A DNA stretch of 64,000 nt, from contig NC_082694.2 in the NCBI RefSeq assembly GCF_949987515.2, forward strand, positions 64,540,080 to 64,604,079, read 5' to 3'. Numbering within the stretch: position 1 is the stretch's first letter; each line of letters begins with the position of its first letter. The notes below the pieces were generated by a model that worked only from the letters and a program-made list of their open reading frames with translations, was not told the DNA's origin and searched no databases. Of this stretch, positions 10,501 through 25,500 are shown piece after piece. The DNA is from Delphinus delphis. Lineage: Eukaryota > Chordata > Mammalia > Artiodactyla > Delphinidae. The translations under genes and the position numbers were made by a program.

Positions 10501-13500
10501 TTAATAGGATAAAAGAGGATTATTAGGGAAATCTCTGAAGTACTTTGACAGAATAAAAGTAATGGGTTAATTCTTAACCATTTATTCAGGCAGATTTGGA
10601 AGGACTTAAAGTTATGATTTACTTATAAGCTATATGTCCATACAAAATAGAAAGAAAAAAAGTGGATTTGAACTACATCTCTAATTCAGATTAACCCTAC
10701 CCCACCAATGGATGAAAACAAAGATATTTAAATATCTTATAAAACTAAATTAAAACCACCTACTGATACAAGGGCAAATACAAAGAAACAATGGTAACTT
10801 CTGATCTTGTGTTCATACAATTCTAAATATACAGAAAAACATGAAAACTACATTATAATTATCATTAATGCAGTAAATTTTACCAAGAACTTACTAAGTG
10901 CTAGGTCCTAGGCTAGGCTCTTTCAGTTAAATAATAAACAGGAAAATATATCTGCCTCAAGAAGTTTATAATCCAGAAAAAAGGGGAAGACCTATAAACA
11001 GTGTCATGGGTCTGTGCACTACAAATGTACTATGTCTCAACAAGACTTCTGAGCAGTTTCTATCAGTAAAGTTGTAAACCAGAGTTATTTCATCTGCTCA
11101 ACTCTGCTGCCTTTCACATAATACAGGGATAAATTTCCTTTGAGTTTTATAAACAGCAATCCACCAGATACATACATGAGCTTATCCCCACGCCTGGAGG
11201 AAATTTTTATATCATATATCTATAAGAAAACAGGGTCTTCTAATACCAAAATTTTATTAAAATATACAATCAAAGATAATGGCTAGTTGCTAAAAACCTA
11301 CATACTGCTTGATTCAGCAACTCCTCTTCTATTAATTTGTCCTATGGAAATAATCCTGGAGGTGTACAAATATTTATACGCAATAATGCCCACTGAGATA
11401 TTGCAGACGTTACTAAAAAACTGGAAACAACCTAAAGGTCTAGTTATTGGTTAAACAAATGACAGTACTTTATATGAGAATATTAGGCAGTCAAGGACTT
11501 CCCTGGTGGTCCAGTCATTAAAAATCCACCTGCCAATGCAGGGCACACGGGTTCAAGCCCTGGTCTGGGAAGATCCCACATGCCGAGGGGCAACTAAGCC
11601 TGTGCACCACAATTACTGAGCCCACGTTCTAGCCCCTGCTCACCACAACTAGAGACAGCCCGCATGGAGCAACAAAGACCGAGTGCAGCCAAAAAAATTT
11701 TTTTTTAAATATATAAAGTACTTTAAAAAAATAATTAGGCTTATAAAAAATATTAGGCAGTCAATAAATATCAAGTTGTATAAGAATCGTGATATGAGAA
11801 AATATTTGATACATAAGTTAGAAAACGCAGTTTACTAAAAAACAACACAACAGAAAACCCGTTATTTTTTCTAAATTATTCTAAAAGTCAATGGATAGCA
11901 AAACTCAATTACATTTAAAGTCACGTCCAACTGGCAGAGTTTATGATTTTAAGTGATATGAGAGAAGCCTCCTGGCTGACTAACATTAATCAAAGGCTCT
12001 GGCCTATGACTCTGACAGTTATGACATAAATCTCCATTTTTTTTGGACTCCTACTTTGGTGTTCTTTTTGATATAGTCAATGTCCTTTGGGCTGGTTCTC
12101 AAGAATGAAAAAGAGGGACATACAATAATAGTTAATAATGGTCATCAAAATTTGGAATTCTAGTGTTTATTCATAAACCAGCACCTTATGAAGGGTGCTA
12201 ATATGATCTTTTCATCAGTCCTTACTTGTCAAGAGTTTTGGAATGGGAAAGGCTACATTTTCCAAAGGTATATCCCTTGGAATTCTAAAATGGTAAGAGT
12301 AACAGACTTGGTTCAAAGTCCCAGGTCTTGGCTTCCTTCAGACAAGGATATGCAGACATGGAGGGGTAAAGAAAGAAAACCACTTTCTGCCTGTTTGTTA
12401 GACATTTGGCTTTGTTTTTTTCCTGGTTTCTACTGAATCATGATTTCCAAACATAACTATAAACACAGATATAAATTCAGAGATAGAAAGATGATAAAAA
12501 TTTTTGCATGTGTGTATATATAAACATACATACACACATATATAGAGTATATGAATAATTCATGTAAAAGCAAGCTTGAAATTCTTTAATTTTACTAGAA
12601 CACATTGCAATAGCACTATTAAAAAATGTAAAATGAGAGCTGAAGAAATAGAGAGTACAATTTCAACTTACCAAACTGTAATTTCTTCATGACAGCCACA
12701 TATTTTTCTTCAAGTGATTTCAATACTGATAAAGGTTTGGGTTTCATAGCCACCTTCTTTGAATATTCACCTAGTTTTTTTTCTGTTATTTAATATTTCA
12801 AGATAAATAACATAAGTATACATTTTCGAAGAGTAAAACAAAAAAACTATTAACTTCTAGAGTTCAGAATTTGAATTCTGAAAAATTACCAAACTCTTCA
12901 TAATTATCTTCCTATTGTACCCTTTTAAAATTAAAAGATTTCTTTCTATTTCATAAAAATAACTAATAGGGCTAAAAATCTTATCAATTTTAAAGCTTAA
13001 ATTCTTAAAATGCTAATTAGATTTCATCTATTCAGGCAAAAACAGCAGAAATAAAGCAATAGATGATGAAGAATCATTTATTTCTTCCATTGCTAATATG
13101 TGAAAATGCCAATTTTAACTGAATTCTTACACACTATTAATGTACTGTTTTCTATCTAATACAATTGCATTTTTCAATTTCATAACTTTCAGTGGGAAGA
13201 GAAATTTATAATGCATGCTGTCAGCCTACCAACAGTCTTAGAAATCATACACAGTAGAGATGAATATTTTAAAATTAGAGACTATACAAAATTAGCTTGA
13301 AAACCTGACATAGAACAGAATCTTTAAGTAAATGACTTGCTGGAAAACCATTAACATAGAGGGAAGAGAAGGCGGTTTTCAGTAGTAAATGAAACATCTT
13401 TGTATCAAAAGAAAAGGAGCATAAAGAGAATAGTGCTGTACCTTGATTTGCTTGCCGCAAACTGGTAGTGGCTGCATAAACAATCTCAGCAGTCCTCTGA

Positions 13501-16500
13501 ATGTCTGGCACCAAAAGAGTAAGTCCTTCTGGCTCTTGATCAGATGCATCTGGTTTTACTCCTGTTTTAACATTTTCCCTTTTAGATCTGAAAAGTTTTT
13601 TTTAATATGAAAAGAAATGCAAGGAAAATTAAGATTTTAGTTTTGAAAAATAAATACTTCCATAAATCAGTAACAGTTTAAAAATCAACATGATAGTCTG
13701 CATTTCATTTGACATACACATGATATATACCAGGAGTAGTTTAAATCAGATTCATTTTGAAGCCATAGGATAATGCCTAGCATAATAACCAGTTTCCGGT
13801 AGGTTGTCTCTTCATATGCAAAAACAGACAAGAGTTAAACACTGTAGAAATGTCATACTGTAAAAAGACCCCAATACCTGGTATGTCCTTCGATCCACAC
13901 CTTTAAAAACATACTTACAGTAACTATGTACCTAGAAGTAGAGAAATCACTTCTGTATCTAAAAGTAAAAGATCCTCTGCCTTCTAAGACTTGGGAATCA
14001 AAGATCCATAGGTGGTTTTTCAGTTTAATACTCTTTGTATTTCACTTAGAGTATATTAATTTCCAAGGGGGGGAAAAAAAGAAAAATTCCAGAATAAAGT
14101 GCAGGTTCACTACTAGGTAACTTAATATAATGTGCTTCTATACACTGAATCTTTATTTAAACGTTAAGTTTTAGGGCATAATCATTTTAAAGATATTCTT
14201 CTGTATTCCCTATTCAGGGTCTAATATAGACTCAAATTAAATTTTCTAGGTGAATGCAGTAGCATTTTATTAACAAGGTTCACTAAAAACAGCAACTAAG
14301 TATCAATTTCCTTTTTTCTATTTCAACTCTCAGCATGTTTTACTCACATCATCATTACACTACTTCTTAGATACTAAAAATCTACATCTTTGTTAATTCA
14401 TTAAATAGATAATTTAAAACAAACTGAAATCACATATAAATAAAAGCGTTTAAAATGTTTATGCTAAGGTATGATCTAAACTACGCATCATTCATTTTTC
14501 TAGTTTGTACAGCTACTAACAAAAGGACATGGCTATTATGTTAAAACAACATTTCACAAAGTGGGCATGGAGCCTTAGAGAACTATAAAAAGACTGACAG
14601 AAGATAGAAGAGTCTTTAACAAAATAATATCATGCAATCTATGTCCAAATAAACTGTTCTTTATCACAAAGACAAAAATCTGCTCAGAAGCAATTCAGTG
14701 CTTAACTTTAGGTAGATAATAAGAGGTAAATTAAGAAGAGCCACTCAGATGGATAACAAGGGTAACCGGATTTAGTGTTATGCATGAGTCTTGAATTGGC
14801 TCCCACACTGTGTGAAAATCTAGCATCCACAGATATTTTTATACCACCTCATACACCACCTCACCTGGCAAGAGGATTTAACTTAAGAACCGTAATGTGT
14901 CACTGGGTTACTGCTTTTTCTCCTACCCTCTCTTCTTATCTTCCCTGATGTATATGTAGGAGTCACAGAGAACACATGGCCAACTCTCATTTGCTACTCA
15001 GGAACCACTTGGTAGATGTTTTGCTGTGTATCATATTAGGCATCAACCTCTGTGTGTGAACATGTATACGAACATATATGTTTGCATATGTAAGTAAGGA
15101 GAATATAGTGAATGAATGTTTTAAGACTGAAATAGACATTTTACTGCTAGAATCAAATAACATACTGCATCTTTTATAGCTATGAAGTTAAGCTGAGACT
15201 ACAGTTTAATAGTGAGTCTGACAATTTTTTAAATAAAGATATGATTCTGGTAGACAAGATCAAACAGATTCTCAAATTCTGCATTTACCAATGGCTGTTC
15301 ACAAACTTTGTGAAACACTGAGAGTCAAGAAAAAACACTTAAGTTGATTGATAGTACCCCCTCTGAATTTATAAAGACTCTCTCTCTCCCCAGTTGCAAA
15401 TGATTCTCTTCCTGGGGCTTAAAAAAATTCTTAATTAGAAGGGCCACTGAACAATAGGAAAACAACAGTAAGTAATTTGAGAAAACAGAAGAGTTACGGT
15501 TATAGCCATAATAAAATAAAGATGGTTTCCTAAATCTATGATTAGTCAGTTGATCCATTATATTCTCAATAAAGATGTCACTTAAAGAAACATATCTTGC
15601 CAAGCAGAGAAGGAAGATTACAGGAGTGAAGCTCATTTCTCCAGAATTAGGGTATTTTCTCCTTGAAGAAACAAGAACCTCTGGCATGGAGAGTAAACTG
15701 CCTCAATGCAATTTAGAGCAAGTTACCCTCAGAAAACTACTGATTCTAAATTTCAAGCCCTATTCATGAATACCAATTTCCTAACTCCAGTTTTTCAAAG
15801 ATGATTAGTAGGAGAAATCTCTATTATTAAAATACTGCAAATAGTTAGGATAAAAATTTTTGTTATTTTTGACCACAAAATTTTAAAAATGTTTAAGAAT
15901 TTTGCAAAAAGATCCACAGAAATTTTAAAAACAGCATTTTTTACACCAAATGCGTAGAAGAAATAATCACATACATCTTGAAGATAATGGCTGAATCATA
16001 AAGCAGACATAATTAGACCTTTACAGCAGGTTCTAACGAGAATTTTTTATGTGGATAGTCTTTTTGAAAAAACATACAGCAGAAAAAGGAATAATCTTCA
16101 AAAGGTAAAAGTACTTCAAATATATGAAGAACACACACTACCTGCCTGATGATGACTACAACTAGTCATTGTCTGACATTAAACTACAGACAGCAGTCTC
16201 TTTTCTATAAAAGCTGCAGGTTACTGTCAACCCATATGTAGGCCCAGCTCATGAAAAAAGGCCATACCTTAGCTCACATCCTGAAGTCTGTGTGAAAAGC
16301 TATTTGAGTTCAAGGCACCTAGCTGGAAGTAGGTCTTTGAGACTGACAATGGATCCAACATGGTAAAAGCAATCAGCGACGGCCGCTACCATGGTATCCG
16401 CTGCTTTGTGCATACGTTGAATCTGGTTGTGATCACTGCCCTGAAGAAATACGAGGAATCAACTGAAGTTTCTACTATTGCACAGAATTATCTGCAAACA

Positions 16501-19500
16501 TTTTCCACTATGCTGTGAATTCCAACGACACAGCTAATAAATTAAGCAAATTTTGGCTCTGTGACATATAATCTAAACTAGGATGTGAGCAGAATGGGCA
16601 AATCTTTCTTGTGAAAACAAAAAGAAAAAAGAAACCCATAACTCAACATTCAGTTATATTGAACTGCTTCTTCTAATTCTACCACCCACATTAAGTTGGA
16701 TACTTGTATGACTACAAGATATCAGAATTATGTTCTCTTATAATCTATAAACTAAAAACAGCTTAATACAACTATCTTCTTGGTTGGACATTAGGAAAGA
16801 CCACTTCAATCCCCTGCACTCCTAATTCTAAAGTCAAAACTATCAAACTGTTGAAATAAACATTTAAAAAGCAGAACCACATTGAAGAAGTAATCAGGAC
16901 ACCACGTGCTGAAATGTCCAGATTCAGAAGTATTAAGAATTAGTGTCTTAGAGGAAGATTCTAAAACTACAAGAGAATGAAACTTCTATATTTACCTATA
17001 AAACAATGCACCATATCCACAGTTCTAAAGCTCTTTGCCAGGAATTATAGTTTAAAAAAAAGTAGAAGTAAAAGTAAGCAGAAAGATTTTTAAAAATATT
17101 ACTGTGGAGAATTATTTGCTTCTAATGTCTATAGAAAACACGAAAATAATTTTTGAAATGCACCACTAAATGGGATAAGACCTTTGTAAGATGAATGTTT
17201 TCCATGCTTATTTTAAAGCTTAGTTTTAAACTTTAGATTCCCTTTTGTTTTTACTTAAATTCTTTCCAAATGGAAGTACTGGTTTTAGTTTTCAATATGA
17301 TTTAAATGAAAGTAGAAAATAAAATCTTCTTTGTCTTAAATGAAGCATAAATGAGCAATAGGAGAGAAGGGAATATTCAAAACAGAGGTATGAGAAGCCT
17401 TTGAAAATAAAACCTTGATTTTTAGATTAGATAAAAATATAATAGTTTTCCAGTCAGATTAAACATCACAGGACAAATACGGTACTGTGTGCTGCTGTGG
17501 AATGGAGTTGCCACAAGTAATATGCTTCACCAGGGGACAATCCAACTGGGGCTAAGAGATATTAAAATAAATGTTGGCACTGCTGTCTCCACCACCAAGT
17601 AAAAAAGGTTGACAAACCACTGAATTTGTTCAAGGTCATCACAAAAAGAAACTTAAAAAGTATATATATATGGTTGCAACAAATTCTTCTTGTCTAAGAA
17701 ATCAGGCCTTTTTCACTTTGTAGGTTTGAGAAACAGAGGAAAAAGAAAAGATAGGAAATGTTTTTCCAATGAAAACAAATGTAGGAGGACTGGAACTGAA
17801 ATTCTTTCTCAACTGAAGCCCTAAAGGAACTAACTTAAAGGAGTTAAAACAAGAGAGTTTGATAGAAAATATGCCGTTTAAGAAGTAAATTAACTAATCT
17901 TATTGCTTAGTTGGATAAAAATGAATTGGGTATTTCTACAAGACAATTCAGTTATTTTAAAAACTGATGAACTTTGCACCGGAAGACACTTTGGGATAGC
18001 TAAGGGAAAGGGCAATCAAGGATGCTTACTTTAATAATGCTATTAAAGAGAAGTTCAATGTTGAGAACACCTTACACTCAACAGAGTCATTTGTGTCACG
18101 TCCTTATTAGCAATTAAGATTATGTGATTGGCGGCAAGTGCCTTTTTCAAACTTCTGGTGAAGCTATCAAATACTAAATATACAAAATATGATTATTTGC
18201 CTACTGGAGTCGAGCAGGAAAAGTCTGCACAAAAGATCAAGGACAAAATATCTGCCTTTGCTCCAACTCCAAGGAGGCTACGAAGTGCCACACTTACTCA
18301 AAAGTGAAACCAAACTACTATGGCTGTACTGTGACTTCATTTTGAGATAACACAGGTTGAAATGGCCAGCAGATGAATTTCACCAAGAATGGTACTTAAA
18401 ATCTGAAGGGCTCACATTTTCACACTGTGATTATTTTGTGGGCAACAAAATGAATTTTCACACTAGATAATTATATTTCAAGTGGAAACAATACATATAT
18501 AAAGGTTTAAAGTATTACGCTACCTGATGCCACAAATCCCTTTATTAATGGAGGTGACAGAGTTGCTTTCAAGTTCTTTCTTTTTTAAGAATCTAAAATA
18601 AAATGCTGATCGACAACTGGTCATAAACAGGCAGGAGTTGTTTTTTCTATTTGTTATTTAAATATCGAGTTTTGCTAATAAACTCTTTAATTTCTTCTTG
18701 ACAAGGGAGTTAAAGATATTACAAATATAGGACATACTAAGATAGTAACAAAATTCAGGAGATGGAAAACAAGAGGGTGTTTAGCGGGGTGGGAAGAGGC
18801 TTCTCCAGCAACATAGAGAAAATAATTATATCTCCAACACACCACCCTAGTCTATGCAAGTAGACACCAAATCAGCTTGAAAAGACAGTAAAGGAAAAAT
18901 ACATACATCAATAACTAAGAAATTTTCAGAGGAAATGTTTTTATTGATTCTTTTGAGCAAAAAAAAAAAATCAAATGGGTAAAGCTGACTTAATCCTCAT
19001 TTAAGTGATAATTACATGAAGTTGCTACCAGCTCATGTTCTACAGACCACAAAACACAGTTTACCTTACTTAGGTTACCTTAGTGATCTAGTAATTATTA
19101 CTTAGGCACAACTCGAATGGCTATGCATATCTAACGAAATATGCTGCCTTTTAACATCTTATCATAGTGTTAAAAAAAATTCTTCAGGGGAGTGAAAAAA
19201 GATAAGCAAAAGAAAATATAAGAAAAATTCTGTAGAATCTGCATTCTTATATATACTTTTTTAATTATCAAAAGCAAAATTTTCAATTAAAAAATGTTAC
19301 TTGTCAACATTAAAAATATTTATGTATCCTAACTTTCCAAAGCCAAATCAGAAATAAGTTCACACTTCGATTTCTAATTATTCACTGATGCATAAATCCA
19401 ATTGTTCTTTGGAAGTTAAGTTCAATTTAGTAAATAAATATACTTGATTGGGACATTAGGAAATTTGAGGTCTTATCATAGCTCTCTGCCACTAAGCACG

Positions 19501-22500
19501 AGACCTTGGAACAAATCACAGTATTTATGGACCTTGTTTTCATCATTTATAAAAAGGGGGATATGAACTATCTGAACTCTTAAGAGCATTCCTTATAGTT
19601 CTAAAACCCTGTAGATATTATGGGACAGGTAACTTATCGTGAAGTGCCCAGAAAGATTTACAAACTAAATCTTACTTAGCAAGAGACTTCAAATTCAGCA
19701 ATTAAGATTGCTTGAGATTTTGTCAGAAGTAAGATAGTGGAAACCATCTTGAAACATAAAGCTCATCTAATGTAATCTGACAAGGAATAAATAATCATTT
19801 TATATGTTATGCTACTGAGGTAGAAGTATTAAGTCAATTTATAATTTTTAATGAGTTTATGTTTGTTAATCACTTAAATAATAGAATAAGCTGTACTTTG
19901 GTACTTGATCTAAGTGTTTTTCAGGAATCAGCTAAAGCTGAAGTCTAGCCATTACATGTCACCTTAGTGATCAATGAACAATTTTGGTAAAAGGTAGCAA
20001 TGGGGTATAAAAATAGAAGTATCTGGACTACGGGTCAATCAACTTGTCTTTTTTTTTTTTTTTAAATTATTTATTTGGCTGTGCTGGGTCTTAGCCGCGG
20101 CATGTAGGATCTTTAGTCGCTGCATGTGGGATTTAGCTCCCTGACCAGGGATTGAACCCAGGCTCCCGGCCTTGGGAGCATGGAGTCCTACCCACTGAAC
20201 CACCAGGGAAGTCCCTCTTTCTTCATAAATGTTGTTTTTGATAATGAACACTACAGGCATCAGGAAAGTGGGGAGCTAAATCCCAGATTTATTACCTATT
20301 AGTAAGTTTTTAAATGTTAAATTCTAAGTAATAGTTTCATTCTTTGTAGAACAAGAATATTTTCTTGTCTACCACACAGAGCAAAAAAAACTAGTAATAC
20401 ACATCTAAGAACTTCTGAAACTCTATTTCCTACACAAAAGTTAGGTTATAATATTATTCCTTGTATTTTTTACACAGCTATATGCTACTATATATTTATT
20501 ATAACTTTTCCCACATTTAAAGCAGTTTGGCTTATTCTTCAGAAACAAGAAGGGAAATCAATAAAAACATAGAGGCTGGAACATAAATATTATACTAATC
20601 AAAATTATTTCAAACTGACAGAACAAAAGGAATTCAGAAAATACTTTTGTCTTTTATCTGCCTAAGTCATTAATCTGACAGTTAGAAAAATTCATTTTTA
20701 CCAGATTTTTTTTTTTTTTGCAGTAGGCGGGCCTCTCACTGTTGTGGCCTCTCCCGTTGCAGAGCACAGGCTCCGGACCCGCAGGCTCAGCGGCCATGGC
20801 TCACGGGCCTAGTCGCTCCGCGGCATGTGGGATCTTCCCAGACCGGGGCACGAACCCGTGTCCCCTGCATTGGCAGGCGGACTCTCAACCACTGCGCCAC
20901 CAGGGAAGCCCCATTTTTACCAGATTTTGATCTCTCATAACTGGCATAAAATTAAGTGGTAGTGACCTTGGACTTATGTGCAGTAAACATCTAATCACAG
21001 GCTGTCTTTGGCATGTGTCTAACAAACACTGCTTACACCTTTATACATCCTTTACCTCCTACTTTTGTATCAGGGTGTCATTCTCACATGCGCTCCCCCT
21101 CGCCCCCGCCCCAGCCTCTCTCTTTTGGCCCCTAGGGAACTATTTCTTCCACTGCTTGTAGATATAAAAATTAAAAGTATTAAACACAAAAATCATCAAA
21201 TTATAAAACTAAAAAAAAAAACAGAAAGTAAGGCTTTTTGGATAAAATAAATGAAAAACTTTTTTTTCTGCATTCGGTAAGAAAGAAAAGTGTCAATATT
21301 GCTATACTGAGGGCACCTGAAAAACGGAACATTTATGGTAATAAAGTTTTCAAAAACTATGCAAGAAAAAAGTACAAAATTTCCATATGATAGCATCATG
21401 AAATGTCCCAATTTTGTTCAAATTTTAAGTGATAGATGATATTAGAAAATGGCCTAAGTAGAAAATTACATTTAACATTATAGGTACATTTAAGGTATGT
21501 TTTCAAAATGGTATAAAACCAGTGTACAAAACATGCTATTATATACTTAGAAAAAAATTAATTTCTGAAATAGTCCTCATAATTAATTATCTAAATGTTA
21601 TCTGTTTCAGACAAAAGTTGGAAAGTGCTGAATGTAAAAATTCTCTATTTTGAAGCAATACACTTTTGCCTAGTCTTTAGTTAGGAATGTTTCCCTGACT
21701 TATCTTAATATAAATGTTTACTAATAATCAGCCAACAGCAATATTCATCAGTTTATTTATGTTAACCATTAGACTCAAATTAACTCTAAGCAGTTATTGC
21801 AAATTGTGAATCTTGAGAGGACTTATTAGGAGAGGTGGTAGACAGTAAAATATAGAATCATGAGTAAAAGAATATTAAAATATCATCATCTTTAAGAAGT
21901 TCTTAATGCAATTTGTACAGTAAATATTTAACAACTTTTTAAAGACAGACTAAATCACAATCAATCACTCCTAGGTGCCACCTTGCCATGTCAACAGGTT
22001 AGTCTTGCCAGGAAAGATGAACATAATAAACTAGAAGTATATACATTTATTCCTTGAATAGTGCTCTGGTTTACACTAATACCAATCCCATCAGAATACT
22101 GTAATTATCTGTCACCAAACTAATCCTCACCCATAGGAGAGTGAGGATGAGAATCAAAATACCACTCTAAATTGTAGCCACATTAAAACAAAAGCAAGGC
22201 TAGTCTGGCTTCTGCTAACTTTCGATTCTCCCAATTAAGCACAGATAAAAGGGGGAAGGAGAGTAAGACAGTCAATGGACATACATCATCCCATTTCTTC
22301 TCCTTTTTAATTTTGTTAGTTTATATTTGCAAAATGCCATTACTTTTAGAGGACTTGATATATCCTATTAATAAAGTTTCCCAAAGCGTGAGAAAACATT
22401 AAGTGATAATTAGACATGGTATTAGTTAACTGAATTGAAGAGTGAGAAAACTAGTCTCTTTCCAATGAAAAGAAAGGTCTCAGTAAGCCTTTGGTAATTT

Positions 22501-25500
22501 CTTAGCATTGTTAAATCTTCCTTATTAAAACACAAAACGGGTTTGGAGTCAGACACTAACTTTTTTTTTTTAATATTTATTTATTATTTATTTATTTTTG
22601 GCTGCATCAGGTCTCAGTTGCAGCACATGAGATCTTTGTTGAGGCACGCAGGATCTTTCGTGGCGGCACTTGGGCTCCTCATTGTGGTGTGTGGGCTTCT
22701 CTCTAGTTGTGGCGCAAAGGCTCCAGGACGCATGGGCTCTGTAGTTGTGGCGCATGGGTTCCAGAGTGCTTGGGCTCTGTAGTTTGCAGCACGTGGGCTC
22801 TCTAGTTGAGGTGCACGAGCTCAGTAGTTGTGGCGCACAGGCCCAGTTGCCCTGCAGCATGTGGGATGTTAGTTCTCTGACCAGGGATCAAACCCGCGTC
22901 CCCTGCCTTGTAAGGTGGATTCTTTACCACTGGACCACCAGGGAAGTCCCAGACACTAATTTTTTAAATTTAGTTTATTCACTTTTAGACTTATCTTCTA
23001 TTTATGGCAAATGATACTGGTCCGTCTGATATGTTAGTAATGTGAAGTTTCCTCTTTAAATAAAATGTTTGGTTAAGAAAGAAAATCTGATCTAAAGAAA
23101 GATTCTAGCAAAAGCATGGGTGGTATAAGGTTTGAAAGTTCCTCCTCATAAATGCTGAGGCTCTTCACTCTGACAAAGAATTTCTACCAAGAAAAATTTC
23201 CTTCAGTTTTCAACCATGAAAATGGTTTGGTTTATTTTGATCCGATTAATAAAAATCCCATTATCACATGATACTCTTTTAAGATGAATTCTAAAATAAT
23301 ATAGACAAAAGGCTCTAGAAAAATTAAATCTAAAGCCTACTTACTGTCATATAAGTTTTCCACATATACAATTTTGGCTGGATGACAGCTTTAAGGGAAG
23401 AGAAGAATTGTATGAAAATGAATGTAGTCTCACCCTGTCATTCCTAAACCTTAATATAAAAGATTTTAGATTCTCTGCTAATGATTCTGAGCCTCTGTCA
23501 AGCCAATAGATGACTGTTTTCTGTCTTCAGTAAAATAACCTAGTAGGATTAGTACTGGAGAACTTCTGCGTAAGATTACAGACTTCAGATTCTGATATGT
23601 TAACAAAGGAAACCATGCTCCAAAAACCATTTATTCGATAGCACTTACACTTTATTGAAGGAGATCTCCAGGGATAAATCCGCAGTCACTGATACTAACA
23701 CATAGGCAGAATAATGTAGTTAATAAGTAATTTAAAGCCTGAGTTATATTATTTCTTTTTTAAAGTCAAACATCTGAAACATAGACAGTATTTCTACCTA
23801 GGAACTAACTTTCTTTTAAGTCCATAATTTTAGAGCAAGAATGCTAATAGACTCAAATCCTCAGTCCCCAGAATGGCAGGATGGGAGAGGACACAAACAG
23901 CTCAACTGTCAAGACAGAAAGGATGAAAATCTCTTCCATGGCAATTTAGTCTTGTTCTAACTCCCACCCTAACCATTCAGATACACTGCAAGACAATCTT
24001 TTTTTTTTTTTTTTTTTTTTTTTTGCGGTACGCGGGCCTCTCACTGTTGTGGCCTCTCCCATTGCAGAGCACAGGCTCCGGACGCGCAGGCTCAGCGGCC
24101 ATGGCTCACGGGCGCAGCCACTCCGCGGCGTGTGGGATCTTCCCAGACCGGGGCACGAACCCGTGCTCCCTGCATCGGCAGGCGGACTCTCAACCACTGC
24201 GCCACCAGGGAAGCCCCTAAGACAATCTTTTTATAATGCAGATCTGATTAGATCTCTGCTGAAATCCTTTCAATGGCTCATCACATTTAAGAGTAGGTAA
24301 CTATGAAGTTCTTCAAGCCCCTGCTTTCCTCTCTAGCCTCATTTCCCACCCCTATTTCTCACCCGAAGGACACCCAGGCACACCAAACTTCTTTATTCTC
24401 TACATTTCGCTGAATACTTGATGCTTTCTTTCACTCCAACATTCTTCACACAGCCTGGTACATCAGGCCCCTGCTCCTCTTTATTTAGCCAATTCTTATG
24501 TATTCTTTGGGCTTCCAAATCTGGGTTGATCCTCCAGTAATGTTTTAAACTTCCAATATGCCATGTACTGTGTTATTAAAACTGCCTAGTTATTGTTTCC
24601 CCCATAATCTGTCAGTCCCTTAGAAAAAGTCCTAATTTTCTTGTTATGCTCTCATGAACATTCAATAAACATCCGTTAAATGAACAAATCAGTGATGCTC
24701 TTGTGACTAGGCCAGATATCACCTATCTGAATATAAGCGCAAGCTTCTAAAACACTAATTAGATAAAAGCAAAGTAAATGATCTGCCTTTTCAGCTTCTT
24801 CATGATATTTTCCTAGTTCCTCTTATAGAAGGTTTCAGGCTTGGAGGGGAGAGTCAGTTAACCTATATAATCTCTATCATTCTTTGAATTTTGAGATCAA
24901 AATTAGTTGGGTTTAAGCATTGTCCTCAAGACAGGATACTTTTTTTTTTTTTTTTTTGCGGCACGCGGGCCTCTCACTGCTGTGGCCTCTCCCGTTGCGG
25001 AGCACAGGCTCCGGACGTGCAGGCTCAGCGGCCATGGCTCACGGGCCCAGCCGCTCCGCGGCATGTGGGATCCTCCTGGACCGGGACACGAACCCGCATC
25101 CCCTGCATCGGCAGGCGGACTCTCAACCACCGTGCCACCAGGGAAGCCCAAGATAGGATACTCTTAATTGGATTATTCCAACCAGTAAAAGTAAACTTCC
25201 TCTTTAGATTTGGGCAAAACGTTTTAATTTCTTTCATCCAAAAAAGCTAAAAATTGTAAGTATAACATATACAGAAGAAATAATATCAATGTAAATCATT
25301 ATATGTAACCACAATTATCATCCAGAGACCTGCAAATTACATAGAGAATCTATCTTTTCTTTATCTAATATGACAAAATTGTGCTATGTTAAATTTTCAT
25401 TTGGAGGGAAAGAACTGCATGCCTTTTGTGTATTTCTGGCTTTTAGAAAGAAAAAAAAAGTAACAAATGAGAAATAATAAGAAGAAAACAAGGCAATACA

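Larger units (their letters stand above)
10009..12671 (-). other. BIRC6: BIRC6 intron I-J
   Basis: Old L1 with a type B SINE near 11.5 kb. 10060-11319 contains only a possible L2/MIR trace around 10880-10920 (actaagtgctaggtcctagg). 11850-12670 shows nothing. The 3' end has two T runs before exon J. Confidence 0.9.

Noticed and set aside
15325..15687. 120-codon minus-strand ORF in the G-H intron
   Set aside because: No recognised family and the sequence is low in complexity of signal. Probably a chance ORF.
20742..25140. CpG-rich spots that might be promoters
   Set aside because: They fall inside type A SINEs; no CpG island outside repeats was seen.
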